A DNA stretch of 44,115 nucleotides from an uncultured Muribaculaceae bacterium (GCA_910587425.1 CAJUKU010000001.1:55018-99132); one strand, 5' to 3'; positions 1-9,516 are shown, numbered from the stretch's first letter. Program-made: numbers and translations. Notes: generated by a model from the sequence alone, not told the origin.

Positions 1-1
1 C

Positions 2-3000
2 TCCGTCACAGAAATCGGCTCGTCAGCATTCCAAGGCTGCTCCGCACTGACATCTGTCACGATAGGCAACTCTGTTACTAAAATCGGCTCGTCGACATTC
101 TATGAATGCTCCACACTGACATCCGTCGATATACCCAACTCCGTCACAGAAATCGGCTCGTCAGCATTCCAAGGCTGCTCCGCACTGACATCTATCACGA
201 TAGGCAATTCAGTTACTAAAATCGGTTTTTCGGCATTCGATCACTGCTCCGCGCTGACATCTGTCACCATTCCCGCATCAGTAACTGAAATCGGCATATA
301 CGCTTTTCAGGGTTGCACTTCGATAACGGATGTAAATATTGAAGATGGTGCTGAGACTTTAACGATGGATAATAACAATTCAGACGTTATGTTTTATTCA
401 TGCCCCCTCGAAAAGGTATATCTTGGCAGAACACTCTCGGATAAGAGTTCACCATTCAGAAATCAATCAAAACTCACAGACCTTACAATCGGTAACTATG
501 TGACTGAAATAGGCGAGCAGTCATTCTATGGTTGCTCCGTATTGACATCAGTCATCATACCTAACTCCGTCACATCAATAGGCTCGTCGGCATTCGAAAA
601 ATGTTCCGCGCTGACCTCCGTCACTATAGGCAACTCTGTTACCTCAATCGGAGAGTCTGCGTTCGAAGGCTGTTCCGCACTGACAGCCGTCACCATACCC
701 AACTCTGTCACATCAATCAGCGAGTGGGCATTCAATGGTTGCTCCGCATTGACAGCCGTCACCCTAGGCAACTCCGTCACATCAATCCCCACGGCATTTC
801 AAAACTGTACAGGTCTGACCTCTATCACTATCCCAGCATCGGTAACGGAAATAGACGGTGCTTTCGCCGGATGCTCTTCATTAAAAGAAGTTATTATTGA
901 AGATGGGACTGAAACCTTAAAGGCTGAATCTGAGCCGTTCAGATCATGCCCCCTAGAAAAGTTATATCTTGGCAGAACACTCTCGGATAAGAGTTCACCA
1001 TTCAGAAATCAATCAAGTCTCACAGATCTTACAATCGGTAACTTTGTGACCAAAATCGGTAATCAGGCATTCTACGAATGCTCCGCACTGAGCTCCGTCA
1101 CCCTACCCAACTCCATCACCTCAATCGGAGAGGCAGCATTCTACGACACAGGTCTGACCTCTATCACTATACCCAATTCTGTAACAGAAATCGGCTTTTG
1201 GGCATTCTTCGGCACAGATCTGACCTCCATCACTATACCTAACTCGGTTACTAAAATAGAGCGTGAGACATTTGCCGGATGCCTCAAGTTGACATCCATT
1301 ACAATCCCCAACTCCGTAACATCAATCGACGACAAGGCTTTCTATTTGTGCACCGCATTAACCTCTGTTTCCATAGGCAGCTCCGTCACCACCATCGGCA
1401 CGGGGGCATTCGCTGCCTGTGGAAACATAAAAGAAGTTTTCATAACATCAATATCCGATTGGTGCAATATCACTTTCTCAGACAATACTGCGAATCCATT
1501 ACATAACGGCGCAAAATTGTATCTAAATAACGAGGAGATAACCGCACTCACAATTCCAGATGGCACAGCTAAGATTAACGCCAATGCATTCTATGGTTCA
1601 TCCTCGCTGACAGCCGTCACCATTCCCGCGTCAGTAACTGAAATCGGAAACAAAGCTTTCAATGAATGCTCTTCTTTGAAAGAAGTCAACATTGAAGATG
1701 TAACAGAGATCTTAAAGATCGGAGAATTTAGTTATGACAATACCAGTCTATTTTATTCATGCCCGCTCGAAAAGGGCTATATTGGAAGAACACTCTCGTA
1801 TAGCATTTCACCTTTCAAAGATCAATCAACCCTAACAGAAATTACAATCGGAAAAAACGTCACTGAAATAGGCGAATCGGCATTCGACGGGTGCACTTCT
1901 CTCAAAAAGATCAACATTGAAGATGGTGCAGAGACCTTAAATATTGTACCTTCTAACTTTTCAAACGGTTTGTTTAGTTCATGTGCACTCGATAAGGTAT
2001 ATCTTGGCAGAACACTCTCGTATAGCGTTTCACCATTCATAAATCAATCAAGTCTTAAAGACCTTACTATAGGAAACTCCGTCACCTCAATAGGCGAATC
2101 GGCATTCGAAGGCTGCTCCGCACTGACCCATGTTACAATCCCGGCGGCAGTAACTGAAATCAGCAATAACGCTTTTAATGATTGTACTTCGATAAAGGAG
2201 GTAAATATTGAAGATGGTGCCGAGACATTAACGGTTGGATGTTATGTGAATTTTAAGAACATACAAGGTTTGTTTTATTCATGTCCTCTTGAAAAGATAT
2301 ATCTCGGAAGAACACTCTCGTATAGCGTTTCACCCTTCAGAAATCAATCAAGTCTTAAAGACCTGACTATAGGCAACTCCGTCACTGAAATCGGATTATC
2401 GGCATTCCACGGATGCTCCGAACTGACATCCGTCACGCTTCCTGAATCCATTACCAAAATAGGCGATAAGGCATTCTATGAATGCACTGGAATAACCTCT
2501 ATCGTTCTGCCAGAGGCTGTAGCCAAAATCGGATCGTCCGCATTTGGGAATATTGATCTCACAGAGATAACTGCACTCGGCATGACTCCCGCGACTATAA
2601 CCGATGACACATTCAGTCAGTTCGCAAAAGAATATTCCGACGTTCGGATTCCTGACGGGACGCTCAGTCTATATAAGACAGCATGGCCCTGGCTTCGCGT
2701 AATTCTTGAATCTGGAGTCGATCATGATAGGACTTATACATTGCAGACACCGGGAACCCTTGTCAATATGGTGAATCCGAACGAAGTTGAAGTGATAACC
2801 TCGCTCAAACTGACCGGAAAGATCAATGGCACAGATCTGCTTACCATGAACAAGATAAAGAATCTCAAATATCTTGATCTCAGCGAAGCCACGATCGTGA
2901 GCGGCGGTATGCCATATTATGAGGAGGACAATGAGAAATGGGGAGCGGAAGATAATACTCTCGGTAAGTATTGGAGCTACAACCTGCCACTTCTGACAAA

Positions 3001-4990
3001 GATTGTACTGCCGATGAATCTTGAGTATATAGGTGACTACACATTCCTTGATAAAAAACATCTTGAATCAATAAGCATACCGGCATCGGTCAAGCATATA
3101 GGGTATGCCGCATTTTCCGGATGTACCGCTGTCAAAGAGCTTATCCTTGAGGATGGTACGGAAGCCCTGGAAATCGAAGAATCCCCCGATAGGTTCTCCG
3201 ACTTTGGTGCTCAGTTCACGGACTGCCCGATTAAAGTTCTGCATATCGGCAGAAATATGTCGTACAACGTCTATCCATATCCATTCTCAAACCTTCACAC
3301 GCTCACTATAGGCTATGCAGTTTCATCAATAGAACCAAAAGAATTTTCATATTGTCGTGGACTGACCTCCGTTACAATAAACTCTAGCTCTATCGGATCG
3401 TCGGCATTCTTAGATTGCACCGCACTTACTTCTGTCACTATAGGCAATTCAGTTGCTTCTATAGGCTCATCGGCATTCTCAGGATGTACAGCACTTACTT
3501 CTGTCACTATAGGCAATTCAGTTACTTCTATCGGCTCATCGGCATTCTCAGGATGTACGGCACTTACTTCTGCCACAATAGGAAATTCAGTCACATCTAT
3601 CGGCTCGTCGGCATTCTCAGGATGTACAGCACTGCCTTCTATTACAATTCCAAACTCTGTCACGGAGATTGGTTCGTCGGCTTTTGAGGGATGCACAGCA
3701 CTGCCCTCTGTTACAATCCCAAACTCTGTCACGGAGATTGGTTCGTCAGCTTTTGAGGGCTGTTTCGCATTGAAAGATATCAAGCTTCCGATGAATCTGA
3801 AGAGCATAGAATCCTCAACATTCTCCGGCTGCAGTAGTCTGGAAAAAGTCACGGTTCCGGATCCGGTGACGAGCATAGGGTCATCGGCTTTTGACGGTTG
3901 CTCAGTCCTGACGGAGGTCACGCTCCCCGGTTCGCTGCGCGAGATCGGCAGTAATGTATTCAATGGCTGCACGGTGCTGAAAAATGTTTTCGTGATCAAT
4001 CCAGTGCCACCGGTTATGGATGAGAACACATTCCCGGCATCGCTTACCGCAGCGGCTACGCTGCACGTGCCGGAGGGTAGTGAAAGTATCAACTGGATCC
4101 ACCCGTACTGGGGTAAATTCAATTCGATTGAAAGCTGGATTGTCGGCACACAGAGCGAGTTCGTGGTCGATAACGTCACCTACCACATCACATCCAATGC
4201 CGATGCCACAGTAGAGATCTCGGCAGTAGCAATCAGCGGCAGCCGCGCCGGAGGAGGGTCACTGACGATCCCCGAATCGGTGAGCTTCAACGACAAAATC
4301 TACCGCGTGGCAGGTGTCGCCAACAACGGCTTCGAGAACTGCACGGTTGAAAGTGTCGAGCTTCCCGCTACGATCGGATACGTAGGACTCGAAGCATTCA
4401 AGGGGTGCGCCAACCTCGCCTCACTCAGCGTAAAGGCGGAACTGCCGCCGTCGGCTGACGTAAGCTCATTTGATGAGGCGGCTTATTCATCAGTGAAACT
4501 GAGCGTGCCCGAGGCTTCGAAATCCTCATATACCGCTCACGCCGTATGGGGTAAATTCGCTATCGAATCAATATCCGACAAGCCTACTGATCCCGAGCAA
4601 CCGACCGATCCTGAACAGCCTACTGAGCCTGACAAGCCTACCGAGCCTGACAAGCCCACTAATCCTGAGCAGCCGACAGATCCGGAGAATCCCACAGACC
4701 CTGATCAGCCCACGGATCCGGAGAAACCCTCTGACCCTGATCAGCCCACAGATCCGGAGAATCCTGATGATGAGACTGATGCCATTGAGGATGTTGCCGG
4801 TGATACGGATGTGTGCGTAGCGGTTGAGGGCGGTGCGATCATCGTGACCGCTCCGGATGGTGCGATGATCGAGGTGTACGGCATAACCGGCGCACTTGTG
4901 CGCTCCACGCGCGAGCACCGTATTGACGGGCTGACGCGCGGTGTCTACCTGATCCGCATCGGCAGCCGCACATTCAAGGTTGCGCTATGA
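2..4990 (+). CDS. BspA-like leucine-rich repeat surface protein with type IX-like sorting tail (5' truncated)
   Basis: The frame is open from base 2, so the start lies outside the window. At least 1662 residues are visible. Most are BspA/TpLRR-type (LRR_5) repeats of about 23 residues with a core like LTSVTIPNSVTEIGSSAF and a following GCSA. They are interrupted by a recurring larger block (IEDG.ETL, then SCPLEK.YLGRTLS, then SPF.NQSSL) seen near 309, 895, 1690, 1915 and 2205, with a weaker version near 3145. After the repeats come a Pro/Thr/Glu/Asp linker of PTDPEQ-like units (about 4579-4770) and a final 70 residues ending in GVYLIRIGSRTFKVAL, which resembles a type A Por-secretion tail. 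This predicts export through the outer membrane and surface attachment. BspA-family proteins commonly bind host or bacterial surfaces; the ligand here is unknown. A terminator follows directly. Confidence 0.9.
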   Translation, partial: SVTEIGSSAFQGCSALTSVTIGNSVTKIGSSTFYECSTLTSVDIPNSVTEIGSSAFQGCSALTSITIGNSVTKIGFSAFDHCSALTSVTIPASVTEIGIYAFQGCTSITDVNIEDGAETLTMDNNNSDVMFYSCPLEKVYLGRTLSDKSSPFRNQSKLTDLTIGNYVTEIGEQSFYGCSVLTSVIIPNSVTSIGSSAFEKCSALTSVTIGNSVTSIGESAFEGCSALTAVTIPNSVTSISEWAFNGCSALTAVTLGNSVTSIPTAFQNCTGLTSITIPASVTEIDGAFAGCSSLKEVIIEDGTETLKAESEPFRSCPLEKLYLGRTLSDKSSPFRNQSSLTDLTIGNFVTKIGNQAFYECSALSSVTLPNSITSIGEAAFYDTGLTSITIPNSVTEIGFWAFFGTDLTSITIPNSVTKIERETFAGCLKLTSITIPNSVTSIDDKAFYLCTALTSVSIGSSVTTIGTGAFAACGNIKEVFITSISDWCNITFSDNTANPLHNGAKLYLNNEEITALTIPDGTAKINANAFYGSSSLTAVTIPASVTEIGNKAFNECSSLKEVNIEDVTEILKIGEFSYDNTSLFYSCPLEKGYIGRTLSYSISPFKDQSTLTEITIGKNVTEIGESAFDGCTSLKKINIEDGAETLNIVPSNFSNGLFSSCALDKVYLGRTLSYSVSPFINQSSLKDLTIGNSVTSIGESAFEGCSALTHVTIPAAVTEISNNAFNDCTSIKEVNIEDGAETLTVGCYVNFKNIQGLFYSCPLEKIYLGRTLSYSVSPFRNQSSLKDLTIGNSVTEIGLSAFHGCSELTSVTLPESITKIGDKAFYECTGITSIVLPEAVAKIGSSAFGNIDLTEITALGMTPATITDDTFSQFAKEYSDVRIPDGTLSLYKTAWPWLRVILESGVDHDRTYTLQTPGTLVNMVNPNEVEVITSLKLTGKINGTDLLTMNKIKNLKYLDLSEATIVSGGMPYYEEDNEKWGAEDNTLGKYWSYNLPLLTKIVLPMNLEYIGDYTFLDKKHLESISIPASVKHIGYAAFSGCTAVKELILEDGTEALEIEESPDRFSDFGAQFTDCPIKVLHIGRNMSYNVYPYPFSNLHTLTIGYAVSSIEPKEFSYCRGLTSVTINSSSIGSSAFLDCTALTSVTIGNSVASIGSSAFSGCTALTSVTIGNSVTSIGSSAFSGCTALTSATIGNSVTSIGSSAFSGCTALPSITIPNSVTEIGSSAFEGCTALPSVTIPNSVTEIGSSAFEGCFALKDIKLPMNLKSIESSTFSGCSSLEKVTVPDPVTSIGSSAFDGCSVLTEVTLPGSLREIGSNVFNGCTVLKNVFVINPVPPVMDENTFPASLTAAATLHVPEGSESINWIHPYWGKFNSIESWIVGTQSEFVVDNVTYHITSNADATVEISAVAISGSRAGGGSLTIPESVSFNDKIYRVAGVANNGFENCTVESVELPATIGYVGLEAFKGCANLASLSVKAELPPSADVSSFDEAAYSSVKLSVPEASKSSYTAHAVWGKFAIESISDKPTDPEQPTDPEQPTEPDKPTEPDKPTNPEQPTDPENPTDPDQPTDPEKPSDPDQPTDPENPDDETDAIEDVAGDTDVCVAVEGGAIIVTAPDGAMIEVYGITGALVRSTREHRIDGLTRGVYLIRIGSRTFKVAL
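3421..3770 (+). repeat. Tandem 69-bp coding repeat array in the BspA-like gene
   Basis: Units begin at about 3421, 3490, 3559, 3628 and 3697. Each is 69 bp (23 codons) and encodes one LRR turn. The first three are nearly identical in DNA, the last two resemble each other, so recent unit duplication is likely. In-frame gain or loss of units would leave the protein open. Confidence 0.85.
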
Positions 4991-5017
4991 TAGCCTGCAA
5001 TATTTAATAACTGCGTG

Positions 5018-5053
5018 AGCAGCCGCCCCATCACGGAGCGGCTGCTTTTTTTT
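5018..5053 (+). terminator. Intrinsic terminator of the BspA-like gene
   Basis: Perfect 9-bp stem AGCAGCCGC / GCGGCTGCT with an 11-nt loop, followed by a run of T, 27 bp after the stop codon. Confidence 0.9.
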
Positions 5054-5091
5054 GCCACTATCCCAAGAAAGTTCAGTGGGGTGGAGGGGAG

Positions 5092-5163
5092 AAAAGACTG
5101 CAACACAGAACTTCTATCATCGCGGAGCGATGACTACACGGGAACCGACAGAACGGCACAGAA
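5092..5163. repeat. Intergenic repeat module B, copy 1
   Basis: The segment containing AGACTGCAACACAGAACTT and a short ATCATCGC/GCGATGA hairpin recurs at about 31985, 32189 and 43893. No credible gene lies in 5054-5546; that stretch holds repeat modules B, D and A and the branching-enzyme terminator. Confidence 0.75.
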
Positions 5164-5170
5164 CTTTATG

Positions 5171-5225
5171 GGTGAGTACGGGGCGGAGACATATTTCAGA
5201 CCTTAGGATGAAATTGTCTCCGTGG
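5171..5225. repeat. Intergenic repeat module D, copy 1
   Basis: GGTGAGTACGGGGCGGAGAC followed by an inverted arm (CGGAGACA ... TGTCTCCG). The same unit occurs at 43345-43399. Confidence 0.75.
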
Positions 5226-5244
5226 GTATGAGAGCATGGGTAGT

Positions 5245-5398
5245 TGTGGGGGCGGAGGTATGGCTGCAAGCCTACCTCCGTCGTACAGCCTGGTGGCAGA
5301 ATGGGATGGCACCATGTATATACCACTCGCCTGGTGAGCGCACGTTGCGACGCAGGTAGGCTGCGCTGCGCTCGCGCCATACCTCCGCCCCTACAACC
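5245..5398. repeat. Intergenic palindromic repeat module A, copy 1
   Basis: Starts GGGGGCGGAGGTATGG and ends CCATACCTCCGCCCC, giving a long imperfect palindrome. Each arm is itself a smaller hairpin (CGGAGGTA ... TACCTCCG; the right arm here is imperfect). The middle includes GGTGAGCGCACGTTG. Other copies lie at 17385 (opposite orientation), 31918 (left arm only), 32579, 43461 and 43982. Confidence 0.85.
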
Positions 5399-5460
5399 TC
5401 CGCCTCACAACCACCCCTACACCCTGCGGCTTATGGCAGCTGATGCGGTGGGGGTGGAGA

Positions 5461-5502
5461 ATAAAAAGGCAGGGGGCTGTGCGTGGTGGCACAGTCCCCT
5501 GC
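5461..5502 (-). terminator. Intrinsic terminator of the branching-enzyme gene
   Basis: On the minus strand GCAGGGGACTGTGC pairs with GCACAGCCCCCTGC across a 6-nt loop (one mismatch) and is followed by CTTTTTATT, about 45 bp past the stop codon. Confidence 0.88.
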
Positions 5503-5546
5503 TATGGGTTGTCGGTATGGCTCGGATTAGAGTGTAACCGAGTGGG

Positions 5547-7787
5547 TTATTCGGGTTTCTTTGCGGAGCGGCGGGTTGAGGGCTTCTTTGCCGTGGGCTT
5601 GTCCCCTGCCTTCTTAGCGGACTTATCCTCTGTCTTCTTTGCCGTAGCCTTTTTAGCTACAGGCTTCTTCTCCGCAGGCTTCTTGGTAGCGGCTGTCTTT
5701 TTTGCTGCCGTGATTTTCTCTGCAGCCGTGGCTGCTTTCACGCCGGGTTTGCGTCCGGGGCGCTTGCGCACGAGGCGGAGCACCTGCGCCGAGCGCGCCG
5801 GCAGATAGAGCCGCAGCCATGCGACGCCATGAGGGGTGTAAAGCGGATCGGGTTCGGTAAAGTGGTGTACCGACTCATCGATATTGCCGTAGCCGCCGAA
5901 TGCGGGATTGTCGGACGACAACACCACCTCATATTCTCCGGGAGGGGTGAGGATTCCGTAGCCGTCGAACGATTTGAAGGGTGAGAAGTTGTAGACAAAC
6001 ACGAGGTCACCGCGGCGATAGGCGAGCACCTGGTCATCGTCTTTCTCCCAAAGTTTGTCGACCGGAAGCGACTGGAAGTTGTAGACACCCGAGATAAGGT
6101 GAATCATGGCGTTGTCGAAGTCGTTGAGATAGACGTATTTCAACTCCTGACGGTCGACAAGATCCCACTGACGGCGGGCGTATTTATAGCTCCAGCCGTT
6201 GCCTTCACGCGGGAAGTCGATCCATTCGGGGTGTCCGAACTCGTTGCCCATGAAGTTGAGGTAGCCGCCGTTGATTGTCGAGGCGGTGACGAGGCGAATC
6301 ATCTTGTGGAGCGCGATGCCGCGTGCCACGGTCATATTGTCGTCATCCTTCATCATGTGCCAGTACATCTGGTCGTCGATGAGGCGGAATATGACGGTCT
6401 TGTCGCCTACGAGAGCCTGGTCGTGGCTCTCGACGTAGGAGATGGTCTTCTCGTCGGCGCGACGGTTGGTCAGCTCCCAGAATATCGATGTCGGGTGCCA
6501 GTCCTCATCTTTCTTCTCCTTGAGGGTCTTGATCCAGTAGTCGGGTATTCCCATAGCCATACGGTAGTCGAAACCGATGCCTCCGTCCTTGACCGGTGTG
6601 GCGAGTCCTGGCATACCGCTCATCTCCTCGGCGATGGTTATGGCATTGGGGTTGACCTCGTGTATGAGCAGATTTGCGAGGGTGAGGTATGTGATAGCGT
6701 TCGTATCCTGGTGCCCGTTGTAATAGTCGCCGTAAGCGCCGAACGATTCGCCAAGTCCGTGGCTATAGTAGAGCATCGACGTCACGCCATCGAAACGGAA
6801 ACCGTCGAATCGGTATTCCTCAAGCCAGTATTTACAGTTGGAGAGGAGGAAATGCAGCACGGAGTCCTTGCCATAGTCGAAGCAGAGCGAATCCCATGCG
6901 GGATGCTCGCGGCGTCCGTCGCCATAGAAATAAAGGTCGTGGGAGCCGTCGAGGCGTCCGAGACCCTCGACCTCATTCTTGACCGCATGTGAGTGGACAA
7001 TATCCATGATCACGGCGATGCCAAGCTCATGGGCGCGGTCAATGAGGCTTTTCAGCTCCTCCGGAGTACCGAAGCGTGATGATGCGGCGAAGAAACTGCT
7101 TACGTGATATCCGAACGATCCGTAGTAGGGATGTTCCTGTATCGCCATGATCTGTATGGCATTGTATCCATCGGCATGTATGCGCGGGAGTATCAGGTCG
7201 CGGAACTCGGCGTATGTGCCGACCCCCTCGCGCTCCTGCGCCATACCGATATGGCATTCATATATAAGTAGCGGGCGTGTGTCGGGTTTGAAGCTGTCGA
7301 CCTTCCACTCATAGGAAGCGGCAGATTCCCAGACCTGTGCCGAGAAGAGATGCGTGTTCTCATCCTGCACCACACGTGTGGCGTAGGCGGGAATGCGCTC
7401 ACCCTCGCCCCCCTGCCAGCGAACAATCATCTTGTAGAGCTGCCGGTCGGCTATCGCATCGGCAGGGAGTGTGATCTCCCATACTCCACTGTCGGGCAGA
7501 CGGTGAAGGGCATAGCGCGCCTGCTCCTTCCAGTCGGAGAAGTCGCCGATCAGGGTTATCTCAGTCGCATTGGGTGCATATTCGCGGAATGTCCATGTGG
7601 AGTCGGCATTGCGGTGCAGCCCGAAATAATTGTGGGCGTTTGCAAAGTCAACGAGTGAACCGCCGGCGGAGGTAAGCCCGGCAAGTTTTCTCATAGCGTC
7701 GTCATGGCGTCCGGTGATGGCTTCGGAATATGGCTCAAGCCACGGGTCGTTCTTGACGATGTTGAGCGTTTTCTTGGTTTTGGTCAT
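5547..7787 (-). CDS. glgB: 1,4-alpha-glucan (glycogen) branching enzyme with histone-H1-like tail
   Basis: 746 residues. It transfers alpha-1,4 oligoglucan segments to make alpha-1,6 branches in glycogen, in the cytoplasm. A CBM48-like domain (about 66-155, FREYAPNATEITLIGDFSDW) precedes a GH13 barrel with region I DIVHSHA, nucleophile D333 in FRFDGVTSM, acid/base E387 in AEEMSG and stabilising D456 in VESHDQ. The sequence is closer to the eukaryotic GBE1-like (GH13_8) type than to E. coli GlgB. Residues about 674-746 form an extra Lys/Ala/Pro tail of AAKK, EKKP and TAKK units, resembling bacterial histone-H1-like proteins and not needed for catalysis. The gene is the last of a minus-strand group, 81 bp downstream of the phosphoribosyltransferase, and has its own terminator. 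Function is near certain; the role of the tail is unknown. Confidence 0.95.
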   Translation of the reverse strand: MTKTKKTLNIVKNDPWLEPYSEAITGRHDDAMRKLAGLTSAGGSLVDFANAHNYFGLHRNADSTWTFREYAPNATEITLIGDFSDWKEQARYALHRLPDSGVWEITLPADAIADRQLYKMIVRWQGGEGERIPAYATRVVQDENTHLFSAQVWESAASYEWKVDSFKPDTRPLLIYECHIGMAQEREGVGTYAEFRDLILPRIHADGYNAIQIMAIQEHPYYGSFGYHVSSFFAASSRFGTPEELKSLIDRAHELGIAVIMDIVHSHAVKNEVEGLGRLDGSHDLYFYGDGRREHPAWDSLCFDYGKDSVLHFLLSNCKYWLEEYRFDGFRFDGVTSMLYYSHGLGESFGAYGDYYNGHQDTNAITYLTLANLLIHEVNPNAITIAEEMSGMPGLATPVKDGGIGFDYRMAMGIPDYWIKTLKEKKDEDWHPTSIFWELTNRRADEKTISYVESHDQALVGDKTVIFRLIDDQMYWHMMKDDDNMTVARGIALHKMIRLVTASTINGGYLNFMGNEFGHPEWIDFPREGNGWSYKYARRQWDLVDRQELKYVYLNDFDNAMIHLISGVYNFQSLPVDKLWEKDDDQVLAYRRGDLVFVYNFSPFKSFDGYGILTPPGEYEVVLSSDNPAFGGYGNIDESVHHFTEPDPLYTPHGVAWLRLYLPARSAQVLRLVRKRPGRKPGVKAATAAEKITAAKKTAATKKPAEKKPVAKKATAKKTEDKSAKKAGDKPTAKKPSTRRSAKKPE

Positions 7788-7868
7788 AAAGATTCAGGTA
7801 AGAAATGTCAGGTAACAAAGGTAAGCAATTATTTGCGATATGCAGCCATGCGGGCTGAAAAAAAGCGC

Positions 7869-8465
7869 TCAGGCATCGGGCGCCCAGGGGAAGCGCACGA
7901 GCAATCCGGGGGGAAGCGCCGAGAAACGTGGCGGACACACGCAGTCGCGGCGTGTGACGGCTATCGTCGCCGTCAGTATTCGCGCGTCGGCATATACCGT
8001 GCGCACGGCATTTATAGCTCCGAGAAGCGTGGCTCCGCTGTCGGCGGCATCATCAACAATCAGCACCAACGGACACTGCGGGAGCTGCGGCATAGCGTCG
8101 GGCAATGTCACCGTACGCGCCGCATCGGGACGGCTGCCGAACCGCGATTCAAGCACCCGCAGGGTGTCGGTGACAGGTCTCGGCAACCGCCGCAATATCC
8201 ACCGAACCGGTGCGAGACGCTTGAAGGGAGTGCCACTGCGGTGCGACTTCGCACCCACAACCTCTATCCCCTGCCACTGCGTCGCGATCTGGCGTGCGAC
8301 CTCCATGCCGGGAGCGCTGATACCGACTATAAGATCGGGCCGTCCGCACACCGAGTCGATCTCGGAGGCAAGTGAGCGCGAAAGCGGATTAAGCGACATC
8401 TCCGTAAGGGTCACTACGCGTCGCGGACGAGAGGTATTTCTCAGTGTGGTGGACATAACTGGCAA
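7869..8465 (-). CDS. Phosphoribosyltransferase-like protein
   Basis: 198 residues. The clearest motif is a PRPP-binding loop, LIVDDAADSGATL (about 135-147), with acidic residues before a small-residue turn as in type I phosphoribosyltransferases. The segment around DLIVGISAPGMEVARQI (about 44-60) fits the beta-strand that forms the pyrophosphate loop. The substrate base cannot be read from the sequence. The start is uncertain among M1, M4 (8456) and M24. With M1 or M4 the gene overlaps the end of the upstream glycosyltransferase gene, suggesting one transcript and translational coupling. The C-terminus (CVCPPRFSALPPGL) is Cys/Pro-rich and unremarkable. Confidence 0.7.
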   Translation of the reverse strand: MPVMSTTLRNTSRPRRVVTLTEMSLNPLSRSLASEIDSVCGRPDLIVGISAPGMEVARQIATQWQGIEVVGAKSHRSGTPFKRLAPVRWILRRLPRPVTDTLRVLESRFGSRPDAARTVTLPDAMPQLPQCPLVLIVDDAADSGATLLGAINAVRTVYADARILTATIAVTRRDCVCPPRFSALPPGLLVRFPWAPDA

Positions 8466-9382
8466 ATTTTAGTGAATGAACGTCGACCGGCATACGATGC
8501 CGCCAACGCGGTGCGCAAGAGTGGGCGCGCATTGCCGTCGGCAAGCACCGAGGCACGGCGTGAAGTCAGCAGATCCCATGCCTCATCGGCGAGCGGCGAA
8601 TTCCCGTCGCCTGAAATGGCGAGTTGCCGGAACACACTGACAGCGGCAGCAGCCGTTCGCGCCCGCGCAGCCGGAATAAGGGGTCGGGCGCATGTGCCAA
8701 CATGATTCTCTATAGACCGCACGACCTCAAGAGCCGAAAGGCGACCTGACTGACCGACAGCCGTAAGGCTGCCGTGACGACGGCGGTAATGATACAACGG
8801 GGCGGTGACATGAACCACCTTACGCGCGGCAAGGTAAAGGCGGTAGGTCATGGCGAGATCCTCGAAAATATCGATCTCCGGGAATCTGACGGTATCATCG
8901 AACAGATGCCGGCGAAACAGCTTTGCCGGCATACCGGTGCGCACAGCGCGCTGATACAGTATCTCGCGGGCGCCACCCATGCCTGTAAACTCATGGCTGC
9001 GCGCTCTCACCGAGCCGGGCAATCGGCTGCGGGTTATAGCCGAAGATGCTATTTCAGAACCGGATGAGACAAGCGCCTCATACAGTATCTTGATCGCATC
9101 GGGATGAAGGATATCGTCGGAATCGACAAAAGCAATGAGACCGCACCCAGCGGTAGCTTCGACTGCGGCATTACGGGTAGCCCCGATGCCGCGGTGCGGC
9201 AAGGCGAGGACACCGGCGCCGGCACGCCGGGCTACATCCGCTGTCGCATCGGTAGAGCCGTCGTCGGCTACAAGAGTACGTATATACGGATAGCTCTGTC
9301 CGGCGATTGATGCCAGACACTCCCCGATCCATGCCGCGGCATTATATGCCGGCACGATCACGGTTATCTCTTCGCTACACAT
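8441..9382 (-). CDS. Family 2 glycosyltransferase
   Basis: The domain starts with ITVIVPAYNAAAWIGECL, has ADDGSTDAT for nucleotide-sugar binding, and FVDSDD as the DxD metal site: a GT-A fold GT2 enzyme that transfers a sugar to an envelope glycan, lipid or protein. No transmembrane segment is evident. The frame stays open to an ATG at 9448, but that adds 22 residues unlike the family. The ATG at 9382 (MCSEEITVIVP) fits much better, so I use it. The gene overlaps the phosphoribosyltransferase gene by up to 25 bp. The acceptor is unknown; no other glycan-synthesis genes lie nearby. Confidence 0.85.
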   Translation of the reverse strand: MCSEEITVIVPAYNAAAWIGECLASIAGQSYPYIRTLVADDGSTDATADVARRAGAGVLALPHRGIGATRNAAVEATAGCGLIAFVDSDDILHPDAIKILYEALVSSGSEIASSAITRSRLPGSVRARSHEFTGMGGAREILYQRAVRTGMPAKLFRRHLFDDTVRFPEIDIFEDLAMTYRLYLAARKVVHVTAPLYHYRRRHGSLTAVGQSGRLSALEVVRSIENHVGTCARPLIPAARARTAAAAVSVFRQLAISGDGNSPLADEAWDLLTSRRASVLADGNARPLLRTALAASYAGRRSFTKICQLCPPH

Positions 9383-9427
9383 ACATGGATATAACGCTGT
9401 GGCAACCGTGAAAATTGTATGCGACAG

Positions 9428-9467
9428 TAAAATCGGGCGGCGCACCACCTCCGGTGCCCCGCCCGAT
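9428..9467 (-). terminator. Intrinsic terminator of the calycin-like lipoprotein gene
   Basis: On the minus strand ATCGGGCGG pairs with CCGCCCGAT (one mismatch is possible inside) and TTTTA follows, about 50 bp past the stop codon. Confidence 0.75.
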
Positions 9468-9516
9468 CAACCTTAATACTTTACCTTTTTACCCTATGTG
9501 TAGCTTGCGCACCGGA

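Noticed and set aside
1..2500. CRISPR-like regular repetition
   Set aside because: The period is 69 bp and coding, repeats are imperfect, and there are no unique spacers between identical short repeats.
526..4918. Many open frames of 60-290 codons on the opposite strand or in other frames of the BspA-like gene
   Set aside because: They mirror the LRR repeats (for example repeated TELGIVT strings) and have no start context or family likeness of their own.
5117..5537. Open frames in the intergenic repeats after the BspA-like gene
   Set aside because: They are translated repeat modules and the branching-enzyme terminator.
9383..9448. 22-residue extension of the glycosyltransferase
   Set aside because: GT2 enzymes start just before the ITVIVPAYN strand, and the extension overlaps the region where the promoter should be.
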